A DNA stretch of 5,920 nucleotides from NCBI GenBank assembly GCA_016793185.1, contig JAEUIK010000642.1, forward strand, positions 1 through 5,920, read 5' to 3'. This stretch comes from Planctomycetaceae bacterium (GTDB taxonomy: Bacteria; Planctomycetota; Planctomycetia; Pirellulales; JAEUIK01). Both the position numbers and the translations under genes were made by a program. Shown here one piece after another: positions 1 through 5,397 of the stretch. The notes beneath the pieces were generated by a model. The model did no database searches, was not told the DNA's origin, and was given only the letters and a program-made list of their open reading frames with translations. Position 1 is the first letter of the stretch; every line of letters begins with the position of its first letter.

Positions 1-1
1 T

Positions 2-745
2 GTCGACTACCAGGGCCTGCCCGACGCCGCGACCGCGGCCAGCGACCTCGATGTGAACTTCGCCAAGTCGATCGGCCCCGACTATTGGGAAAAGCGGAAG
101 AACGTCTTCGACTTCCGCCAGGACACCTCGTCGTTTCTCAACCAGGGATTGATGCGGACCTATGTCGGCGCCGCTCCCGTAACGCACAAGGGGGCCGCCG
201 TGCGCGTGTCGCCCAAGTCGACCGACACGCGCGTGATCGGGACCTTGTCCACACGGGGCGAACAGCCCCAAGCTTTTCCCGGTATCCTCACGCGCCAGCA
301 CGGGCAGGGCAGGGTGGTCTACCTGGCGGGCGGGTTCGACGCCGCCTATTACCTCTATGCCTACCCGTACCAACGGCTGGTTCTTTCCAGTGCGATTCGC
401 TGGGCAGCGGCCCGGCCGCCGGCAATCGAAGTCCAGGCGCCGATGTGCGTCCACGCCAGCACGATGCGGCAAGTGTCTCCCGCGGGGGAGCGGCTCGTCG
501 TGCATCTCTATAGCGACCTCAATACGACGGCGTTTCACGCGCTTCCGAACGACGACGTACCGTTGCATGAGGAGGTCGTGCCGATCTCCGACATCCGCGT
601 CCGCTTTGGCCCCGACTACCGAGTCGGCCGGATTCATCTCGAGCCCGAGGGGCGCGACCTGGAGGTGACGCGCACTCCGTCCGGCTCGGAAGTGATCGTT
701 CCCCGGCTGGATGTCCATTCGATGGTGGTGGCTGAGCTCCAGTGA
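2..745 (+). CDS. C-terminal part of a glycoside-hydrolase-like protein (5' end outside window)
   Basis: The reading frame is open from the first bases of the window to the TGA at 743-745, so this is the last 247 codons of a longer gene. A GTG at 53 is in frame, but the protein-like sequence continues upstream of it, so it is not a convincing start. Visible parts are a segment with GQGRVVYLAGGFDAAYYLY followed by a helix ending SSAIRWAA, which resembles the end of a glutamine-amidotransferase-like (beta-galactosidase trimerisation type) fold, and then a beta-rich C-terminal domain with ERLVVHLYSDLNTTA, HEEVVPISDIRVRF and VPRLDVHSMVVAEL. From memory, this combination ends large planctomycete proteins annotated as hypothetical glycosidases with a TIM barrel at the N-terminus. 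The barrel and any catalytic residues lie outside the window, so activity and substrate cannot be judged. No terminator-like hairpin with a T-run follows. Confidence 0.6.
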   Translation, partial: VDYQGLPDAATAASDLDVNFAKSIGPDYWEKRKNVFDFRQDTSSFLNQGLMRTYVGAAPVTHKGAAVRVSPKSTDTRVIGTLSTRGEQPQAFPGILTRQHGQGRVVYLAGGFDAAYYLYAYPYQRLVLSSAIRWAAARPPAIEVQAPMCVHASTMRQVSPAGERLVVHLYSDLNTTAFHALPNDDVPLHEEVVPISDIRVRFGPDYRVGRIHLEPEGRDLEVTRTPSGSEVIVPRLDVHSMVVAELQ

Positions 746-865
746 TCGCCCACCGCCGGCTACGGTGCAACTTGCTGGCCACCGTGGAGGGCGCCCGCCA
801 GATCCCGTCGGCAAGTGGCACGCGAACTGCACTCTCGAAGCGAGCTAGAACGGAATGACGCCGCC

Positions 866-870
866 GAGGA
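866..870 (+). promoter_or_regulatory. Ribosome binding site that sets the LigD-like start
   Basis: GAGGA lies 10 bases before the ATG at 881. The alternative in-frame GTG at 815 has no purine-rich site at a usable distance, and the 22 residues it would add do not resemble a LigD N-terminus. The ATG start gives MALDEYRRKRRFSRTPEP, which matches the usual beginning of PE-first LigD proteins. Confidence 0.65.
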
Positions 871-880
871 CCGTGAATCC

Positions 881-2458
881 ATGGCGCTTGACGAATATCG
901 CCGTAAACGTCGTTTCTCCCGCACGCCGGAGCCCCGCGGCCAGACGCGCCGCGCCTCGAGCGCCGCGCTGAGGTTCGTCGTGCAGGAGCACGACGCCACG
1001 CGCCTGCATTTCGACTTCCGCCTCGAGCTTGACGGAGTTCTCAAGAGTTGGGCCGTGCCCAAGGGGCCGAGTCTCGATCCCGCGGAGAAGCGGCTGGCGG
1101 TTGCCGTCGAGGACCATCCACTCGAGTACGGCGACTTCGAGGGGACCATCCCGCCAGGTGAGTATGGAGGCGGAACCGTGCTCCTTTGGGATCGCGGCGT
1201 CTGGACGCCCGAAGCAGACCCTCACCAAGGCTTCCGCGAGGGGAAGCTCAAGTTCACTCTTGACGGCGAGAAACTCCGCGGCGGCTGGACGCTCGTCCGG
1301 ATGCGCACGCGCGATCGCGCCGGACGCAACTGGCTGCTCATCAAGGAGCGCGACCGTTTTGCCCGCTCGGCGCCGAAACGCGACGTCACTGTAGCCAGGT
1401 CGCGGAGCGTGAAGTCGGGCCAATCGCTCGCCCAAATCGCGGCCGCGACCGCCGATCCAATACCAGCCCGAGCAACTGCAAAGGCCTCGCACCGCTCTGC
1501 TGCCAAGGCCATCGCACGTCAGGGGACCGGCAAGAAAAGTGCCACTTCAGGCGTGGATCCCGCCGACGACCAAATCGCGGGCGTTCGCCTTTCGAGTCCC
1601 GAACGCATCGTGTTCGCCGAGCAAGGACTGACCAAACGCGATCTGGCCGAGTATTACGTGGCCATCGCCGACTGGATCCTGCCGCATCTTGTGGGTCGTC
1701 CCCTGGCGCTGCTGCGTTGTCCCCGCGGTCAGGGAAAAGGCTGCTTCTATCAAAAACATCCCGGAGCTGGCGCCCCGTCGACACTCGATCGCGTCCCCAT
1801 CGACGAAAAGCGCAAGCGTGTCGAGTACGCCGTGGTCAATGACCTCGCAGGCCTCGTCTCGCTGGTGCAGATGGGCGTGTTGGAGATTCATCCCTGGGGT
1901 TCGCGCGTCGACAAGCTGGAGTATCCCGATCGATTGATTTTCGATCTCGATCCGGACCCCGCGGTCCCCTGGCCTGAGGTCGTGCGCGCAGCGCGCGAGC
2001 TGCGCGAGTTGCTCGCCGAGTTGCAACTCGAAGCGTTCCTGAAGACCACCGGCGGCAAGGGGCTGCACGTGGTGGTGCCGATCGAGCGCCGGGTGGAATG
2101 GCCCGTCGCCAAGCAGTTCACTCGCGAGGTCGTCCAGGCGATGATCCGCCGCCGGCCCGGGAGGTACACGGCCAACCTCTTGAAAGCCGAGCGGCGGGGA
2201 AAGATCTTCCTCGACTACCTGCGCAACGATCGGGGCGCCACGGCGATTGCGGCGTACTCAACCAGAGCCCGACCGAAGGCGCCGGTCGCGACGCCCATCA
2301 CCTGGGACGAGCTCGGCCCGCGGTTGCACGCGGACCATTTCGACACCGCCAGGATCATCCGTCGCCTGGCCGCGCTGACGCGGGACCCTTGGCAGGATTT
2401 TCGCTCGACTCGCCAGGGCCTGACCGTGGCCGCGATCAAGCGCCTCGCCCAACTTTAG
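881..2458 (+). CDS. ligD: LigD-like repair protein: 3'-phosphoesterase plus primase-polymerase, ligase domain absent
   Basis: This 525-residue protein belongs to the LigD family of bacterial non-homologous end joining, in which the PE domain trims 3' ends and the POL domain adds nucleotides or ribonucleotides. Residues ~5-165 are the PE domain, with QEHDATRLHFDFRLELDG and EDHPLEYGDFEGTIPPGEYG; the metal and active-site residues H37, H43, D45, R47, H79 and Y83 are all present. Residues ~233-525 are the POL domain: it opens with VRLSSPERIVFAEQGLTKRD, carries the DxD metal pair D355/D357 in FDLDPDP, H396 in TTGGKGLHVVVP, and the third acidic residue D445 in KIFLDYLRND. Between them are only ~70 residues rich in Ala, Lys, Arg and Ser. 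The ~300-residue ATP-dependent ligase domain with its KxDGxR nucleotidyl lysine motif is missing; PE-LIG-POL relatives run to about 800-900 residues. It probably depends on a separate ligase and Ku, neither seen here. The gene symbol is given for the family, not for ligase activity. Confidence 0.93.
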   Translation: MALDEYRRKRRFSRTPEPRGQTRRASSAALRFVVQEHDATRLHFDFRLELDGVLKSWAVPKGPSLDPAEKRLAVAVEDHPLEYGDFEGTIPPGEYGGGTVLLWDRGVWTPEADPHQGFREGKLKFTLDGEKLRGGWTLVRMRTRDRAGRNWLLIKERDRFARSAPKRDVTVARSRSVKSGQSLAQIAAATADPIPARATAKASHRSAAKAIARQGTGKKSATSGVDPADDQIAGVRLSSPERIVFAEQGLTKRDLAEYYVAIADWILPHLVGRPLALLRCPRGQGKGCFYQKHPGAGAPSTLDRVPIDEKRKRVEYAVVNDLAGLVSLVQMGVLEIHPWGSRVDKLEYPDRLIFDLDPDPAVPWPEVVRAARELRELLAELQLEAFLKTTGGKGLHVVVPIERRVEWPVAKQFTREVVQAMIRRRPGRYTANLLKAERRGKIFLDYLRNDRGATAIAAYSTRARPKAPVATPITWDELGPRLHADHFDTARIIRRLAALTRDPWQDFRSTRQGLTVAAIKRLAQL

Positions 2459-2464
2459 TCCCCC

Positions 2465-2521
2465 GCCGCAGAGTTCAGCCAGCCGACCGCTGGTATGGCT
2501 GGCAGCGTGAGCTGCTGCGGC
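2465..2521 (+). terminator. Nested hairpin just after the LigD-like stop; possible 3' structure or terminator
   Basis: An outer 7-bp pair, GCCGCAG (2465-2471) with CTGCGGC (2515-2521), encloses an inner 7-bp pair, GCCAGCC (2478-2484) with GGCTGGC (2497-2503). It begins six bases after the stop codon, a position suited to a transcript 3' end. There is no T-run behind it, so a standard intrinsic terminator is not supported; it may be a 3' stability structure or chance pairing in GC-rich DNA. Confidence 0.3.
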
Positions 2522-2534
2522 CGTTCGCTTCTCG

Positions 2535-2546
2535 CCCGCCGGCGGG
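2535..2546. repeat. 12-base perfect palindrome
   Basis: CCCGCCGGCGGG is identical to its own reverse complement. It is the second member of the chain of inverted repeats after the LigD-like gene. It is GC-only, so chance is a realistic alternative. Confidence 0.4.
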
Positions 2547-2551
2547 AGCTT

Positions 2552-2567
2552 CGCTCGGCTCCGAGCG
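2552..2567. repeat. Hairpin, 6-7 bp stem with tight loop
   Basis: CGCTCGG (2552-2558) is followed after CT by its reverse complement CCGAGCG (2561-2567). It would fold as a six-pair stem CGCTCG/CGAGCG with a GCTC loop, and a T-G and T-A pair can extend the base. It is the third element of the inverted-repeat chain. Confidence 0.4.
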
Positions 2568-2586
2568 GAACCCACCACTCGCCACG

Positions 2587-2612
2587 CAGGTCCCATCGTT
2601 GAAACGGACCTG
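2587..2612. repeat. Hairpin, 7-bp stem and 12-base loop
   Basis: CAGGTCC (2587-2593) pairs exactly with GGACCTG (2606-2612). The loop is less GC-rich than the stem. It lies two bases before the next hairpin, so the two could stack side by side in an RNA. Confidence 0.45.
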
Positions 2613-2614
2613 AA

Positions 2615-2640
2615 GCCGGGTCCAGCCGCAGCGACCCGGC
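2615..2640. repeat. Hairpin, 8-bp GC stem and 10-base loop
   Basis: GCCGGGTC (2615-2622) pairs exactly with GACCCGGC (2633-2640). This is the strongest stem of the chain. No T-run follows, so it is not a standard intrinsic terminator in the + direction, and no A-run precedes the chain that would serve the other strand. Confidence 0.5.
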
Positions 2641-2820
2641 CGGCGAAGTGAACCGGGGGAGATAGCTTAGCGCTGCCGGGCACGGAGCGTCTACGAATCT
2701 CTCCAACTTCGGATTGCCGATGCGTTCTTCAGGGAGGCACGCGCATTCCGAATATTCCCGCCGCGCCGCGTGGCCCAAGCTGCGCGCCGCGCCGTCTCCC
2801 AGGCCACTCCGTGATGAGAG

Positions 2821-2895
2821 GGGAATTCTCTACAGAATTTGTGAATATTTCGCTCGAGCGCCGCTTGAATTGAAAGTTCGCCAACTACACTAGAA
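2821..2895 (+). promoter_or_regulatory. AT-richer putative promoter region with operator-like inverted repeat
   Basis: This patch stands out from the GC-rich surroundings. It contains a 6-bp inverted repeat, AATTCT (2824-2829) and AGAATT (2834-2839), separated by CTAC. Further on, TTGAAT (2865-2870) precedes TACACT (2886-2891) with a 15-base gap, which is short for a sigma-70 promoter. The position suits expression of the hemolysin III-like gene with a leader of roughly 130 bases. Exact boxes are uncertain. Confidence 0.3.
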
Positions 2896-3017
2896 CGTGA
2901 GGAAAGCAGTTCACGTCTCGGCCGGACAACCGGAACAGTCCACCCAATCGGCCGAGTCATCGGGCAGCCAGTTCGCTGGCGACCACGATCGCAGTTGGGG
3001 CACCCCTTCGGTCTCTT

Positions 3018-3024
3018 GGGGGAG
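3018..3024 (+). promoter_or_regulatory. Ribosome binding site that sets the hemolysin III-like start
   Basis: GGGGGAG ends four bases before the ATG at 3029. The spacing is short but usable, and this start gives a 221-residue protein, the usual size of the family. The upstream GTG at 2897 would add 44 residues with no family resemblance. Confidence 0.55.
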
Positions 3025-3028
3025 AACA

Positions 3029-3694
3029 ATGCAGGTCGAACAACCTCGGTCCGCGGCCGTCCGCACGCTGCTGGCCGTCGAAGAGGAACTCGCCAACAGC
3101 GTGACCCACGGCGTGGGTCTGGCCCTGAGCCTGCTGGGCCTCTACAGCATGCTGGTGCTGGCGATCAACCAGGGAACCGCCTGGCACATCGTCGGGTTCT
3201 CGATCTACGGAAGTTCGCTCGTCCTGCTCTACGCGGCCTCGACGCTCTATCACAGCGCTCGCTGCCCGCGCTGGAAGGGAGCGCTGCGGATCGTCGATCA
3301 TGTCTGTATTTTTCTGCTTATCGCGGGGACTTACACGCCGTTCACGCTCACGCGCCTGCGGGGACCGTGGGGGTGGATGCTCTTCGCGCTGGTCTGGAGC
3401 GCGGCCATCGCCGGCATCGCCTTCAAGATTCGCTCGCCGCGCCGCTTCCAATCCGTCTCGGCCCTGCCGTATATCTGCATGGGCTGGCTCGCCGTGCTGG
3501 CGATCAAGCCCTGTCTGGAGCTGATTCCGCCCAACGAGCTGGTCTGGCTCGTCGCCGGCGGCCTCTGCTACACCGTTGGCACAGTCTTTTACCATGCCGA
3601 CCGCGTCCCCTACTTCCATGCGATCTGGCACCTGTTCGTATTGGCCGGCAGCGCCTGTCATTACTGGGCGGTAACCAGCTGCGTCGCCGCCTGA
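3029..3694 (+). CDS. Hemolysin III / PAQR-like seven-helix membrane protein
   Basis: The 221-residue product is an integral inner-membrane protein of the hemolysin III (YqfA/YplQ, COG1272) family, bacterial relatives of PAQR receptors and of the CREST metal-dependent hydrolase superfamily. Family signatures appear in order: EEELANSVTHGVG (18-30) before helix 1, YAASTLYHS (68-76) in helix 2, DHVCIFLLIAGTYTPF (90-105) in helix 3, MGWLAVLAIKP (151-161), and AIWHLFVLAGSACH (198-211) in helix 7. The expected metal-site residues S71, H75, D90 and the HxxxH pair H197/H201 are all present. Hydrophobic stretches at about 24-45, 52-74, 92-107, 113-133, 144-161, 170-188 and 198-216 give seven helices. 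Despite the family name, haemolytic activity is not established for most members, and a membrane-lipid or metal-dependent hydrolase role is only suggested. It stands alone, with structured spacers on both sides. Confidence 0.92.
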   Translation: MQVEQPRSAAVRTLLAVEEELANSVTHGVGLALSLLGLYSMLVLAINQGTAWHIVGFSIYGSSLVLLYAASTLYHSARCPRWKGALRIVDHVCIFLLIAGTYTPFTLTRLRGPWGWMLFALVWSAAIAGIAFKIRSPRRFQSVSALPYICMGWLAVLAIKPCLELIPPNELVWLVAGGLCYTVGTVFYHADRVPYFHAIWHLFVLAGSACHYWAVTSCVAA

Positions 3695-3743
3695 GGCGAA
3701 CCTGCGCCCCGGATTCCGGGCCGACGCACCCCGGACAGGGGCC

Positions 3744-3762
3744 CGGCGGTACACGACCGCCG
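3744..3762 (+). terminator. Hairpin after the hemolysin III-like gene
   Basis: CGGCGGT (3744-3750) pairs perfectly with ACCGCCG (3756-3762) around a five-base loop. It lies about 50 bases after the stop of the hemolysin III-like gene. No T-run follows directly, so termination is possible but not shown. Confidence 0.35.
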
Positions 3763-3764
3763 AG

Positions 3765-3780
3765 CGCCGCCGCTGCGGCG
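3765..3780 (+). terminator. Second GC hairpin before the cardiolipin synthase gene
   Basis: CGCCGC (3765-3770) pairs with GCGGCG (3775-3780) around a four-base loop, two bases after the preceding hairpin. The tandem pair separates the two membrane-protein genes. The nearest T-containing run is the TTTCT about 20 bases on, too far for a standard intrinsic terminator. Confidence 0.35.
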
Positions 3781-3796
3781 AGCCTAAGCTGTACGG

Positions 3797-3802
3797 TATA
3801 TT
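3797..3802 (+). promoter_or_regulatory. Candidate -10 box for the cardiolipin synthase gene
   Basis: TATATT matches the sigma-70 -10 consensus at five of six positions and sits in the only AT-rich stretch of this spacer, 36 bases before the TTG start. No convincing -35 box lies 16-18 bases upstream; that place is taken by the GCGGCG hairpin arm. A promoter here would give a leader of about 30 bases. Confidence 0.35.
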
Positions 3803-3825
3803 TCTCCAGAGCCCCGGACGGCCCT

Positions 3826-3829
3826 GGAG
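3826..3829 (+). promoter_or_regulatory. Ribosome binding site supporting the TTG start
   Basis: GGAG lies nine bases before the TTG at 3839. The next in-frame ATG (3902) would begin inside the first membrane helix and has no comparable site, so the TTG is preferred. A stop codon at 3785-3787 closes the frame upstream. Confidence 0.6.
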
Positions 3830-3838
3830 CCCGCTCCC

Positions 3839-5257
3839 TTGTCGCACCTCTTTGAGCTCACCATTACCAATCCGCTGTGGTGGATTGGCAGCCATTTCCT
3901 GATGGTTGCGGGCTTTGGCTTATGCGCTTTCCTGGTGGCGCGCGTCTTCCGCGAGCATCGCACCGCACCGGTCACGTTTGCCTGGCTGCTGGCGATCGTC
4001 TTGATCCCCTACGTGGGCGTTCCTCTCTACCTGCTCTTCGGCGGGCGCAAACTCCGCGGAGTCGCCCAACACAAGCCAACCCTATTTCCGAACGCGTCGG
4101 CTGAACCGCATCCGGGGCGCATCGACTCGACCGTCGAGCGCGTGCTCACGACGGCCGGAATGCCACCGCCGCGAGCGCACAACCGCGTCGAGTTCCTGGG
4201 GGACGGGCAGGCCGCGTATCGCAGCCTGGTGTCGCTCGTCACCGAGGCCCAGCGTTCCGTTCACTTGATGACCTTCATTCTCGGCGCCGACGACACGGGG
4301 CGATCCATCGTCGAGCTTCTGGCGCGTAAAGCCCGAGCCGGGGTCGAAGTCCGGCTCCTGCTCGACGCCTTGGGCTGCTTTCGCACCTACGGGCGTTTTG
4401 TCGACCCGATCCGCAGTGCCGGCGGCCAGGTCGGCGTCTTCATGCCGGTGTTGCCGCTACGGCGCAAATGGTCGGCCAACTTGCGCAATCATCGCAAGGT
4501 GCTCGTCGTCGACGACAATACCGCCGTCGTCGGCGGCATGAACCTGGCAAACGAGTACCTGGGCCCAGAGGCCGATCCAACGCGTTGGATCGACACCGGT
4601 GCGGTTATCGCGGGTCCCGCCGCGCGCGACCTCGAGCGACTCTTTGCGAGCGATTGGAACTTCGCCACTGGCGAAACTCTTCCTCCGCCCCCAGCTCCCG
4701 CGGCGACGCTCGGCGACGACGACGAGTTGGTCCAAATCGCCGCCAGCGGCCCCGACACGCCGCGCGATCCGATCTACGAGGCGATGTTCAGCGCCACCAT
4801 GGATGCGCAGGAGCGCATCTGGCTGGTGACTCCCTACTTCGTGCCCGACGAAACCCTGTTCAAGGCGCTGGCCCTTCAGAGCCGGCTCGGTGTCGACGTG
4901 CGGATCATCATCCCCGCCCGCTCGAACCACCTGCTGGCCGATCTTGCCCGCGGGCAGTTTCTCCGCGATCTCGCGGCCGAGGGGGCCAAGATTCACGCCT
5001 GTCCACGGATGATCCACGCCAAGCTCATGCTGTTTGACAAGCGTCTGGCGGTGGTGGGTTCGGCCAATGTCGACGCCCGCAGCATGTATCTCAACTTCGA
5101 AGTGGCGGCCACCGTGTATTCACCCCGCACGGTGGGCGTGATCGAGCGGTGGATCCACGCGCGGATCGCTGAGTCGCACCCCCTGAATCTGGCGGCTCCG
5201 AGCCTGGCGCGCGGGGCCGCCGAGTCGCTGGCGAGTCTTGTCGCCCCCTTGCTCTAG
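3839..5257 (+). CDS. cls: Cardiolipin synthase (ClsA-type, phospholipase D superfamily)
   Basis: The 472-residue product fits the ClsA type, which joins two phosphatidylglycerol molecules to give cardiolipin and glycerol at the inner membrane; E. coli ClsA is of similar length. Two N-terminal membrane helices (~14-36 and ~44-67, the second ending PYVGVPLYLLFGGRKL) form the typical anchor. Two phospholipase D catalytic motifs follow: NHRKVLVVDD with H218, K220 and D225, then VVGGMNLANEYLG; and IHAKLMLFD with H393, K395 and D400, then VVGSANVDARSMYLNFE. Both HxKxxxxD motifs are complete, so the enzyme should be active. TPYFVPDETL (331-340) is also typical of the family. Residues ~282-296 form a Pro/Ala then acidic linker between the two halves. 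Translation starts at TTG with a good ribosome site, which may hold expression down. Other phospholipase D-type transferases are a less likely reading. Confidence 0.94.
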   Translation: MSHLFELTITNPLWWIGSHFLMVAGFGLCAFLVARVFREHRTAPVTFAWLLAIVLIPYVGVPLYLLFGGRKLRGVAQHKPTLFPNASAEPHPGRIDSTVERVLTTAGMPPPRAHNRVEFLGDGQAAYRSLVSLVTEAQRSVHLMTFILGADDTGRSIVELLARKARAGVEVRLLLDALGCFRTYGRFVDPIRSAGGQVGVFMPVLPLRRKWSANLRNHRKVLVVDDNTAVVGGMNLANEYLGPEADPTRWIDTGAVIAGPAARDLERLFASDWNFATGETLPPPPAPAATLGDDDELVQIAASGPDTPRDPIYEAMFSATMDAQERIWLVTPYFVPDETLFKALALQSRLGVDVRIIIPARSNHLLADLARGQFLRDLAAEGAKIHACPRMIHAKLMLFDKRLAVVGSANVDARSMYLNFEVAATVYSPRTVGVIERWIHARIAESHPLNLAAPSLARGAAESLASLVAPLL

Positions 5258-5323
5258 GGCGGACTCTCACCCCCTACAGGAGCGGAACACCTGGCGGGAT
5301 TCGGGCGAAATCCGGCACGTGCT

Positions 5324-5352
5324 TTGCTTCCCGGGGATGCGACAGTTACCTT
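5324..5352 (+). promoter_or_regulatory. Candidate sigma-70 promoter for the secreted esterase gene
   Basis: TTGCTT (5324-5329) and TACCTT (5347-5352) are separated by 17 bases and keep the most conserved positions of both boxes (TTG; T, A and final T). Transcription would start near 5359, about 40 bases before the ATG at 5398. The rest of the 140-base spacer shows only an 8-base palindrome, GCACGTGC (5315-5322), just upstream of the -35 box. Confidence 0.35.
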
Positions 5353-5397
5353 AGGCGTTACGTGCAAGTCATCCGGTCCCCGCCTGTCGAGAATGCC

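Larger units (their letters stand above)
2459..3028. other. 570-base gene-free region with inverted repeats and an AT-richer 3' part
   Basis: No open frame here resembles a protein family, on either strand. The first ~180 bases (2465-2640) carry a chain of perfect or near-perfect inverted repeats, listed separately. From ~2641 to 2820 I see only short GC repeats, such as CCGCGCCG at 2761 and 2787, and a weak TTCGGA/TCCGAA pair at 2708 and 2747. From 2821 to ~2895 the composition becomes clearly more AT-rich, as expected for a promoter region of the downstream membrane-protein gene. An in-frame GTG at 2897 would extend that gene by 44 polar residues, but they do not look like part of the family. 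Confidence 0.6.

Noticed and set aside
815..880. Upstream GTG start for the LigD-like gene
   Set aside because: It has no ribosome site, and its 22 extra residues are unlike LigD N-termini, whereas the ATG at 881 has GAGGA at good spacing.
746..880. Promoter for the LigD-like gene in the 135-base spacer
   Set aside because: Only short dyads such as CACCG/CGGTG were seen; no pair of boxes at suitable spacing was convincing.
2455..2778. 107-codon - strand frame in the gene-free region
   Set aside because: Its product shows no family motif, and the frame runs through the chain of inverted repeats, which would be unusual for coding sequence.
2897..3028. Upstream GTG start for the hemolysin III-like gene
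   Set aside because: It would add 44 polar residues not seen in the family; the ATG at 3029 has a purine-rich site and gives the normal length.
2957..3895. Long open frame on the - strand (312 codons) across the hemolysin III-like gene
   Set aside because: It is antisense to a well-supported membrane-protein gene, its product is rich in Arg, Gly and Asp without any family resemblance, and long antisense frames are common in GC-rich DNA.
5240..5264. Possible terminator at the end of the cardiolipin synthase gene
   Set aside because: GTCGCCC and GGGCGGAC pair only with a bulge, the structure overlaps the last codons, and no T-run follows.
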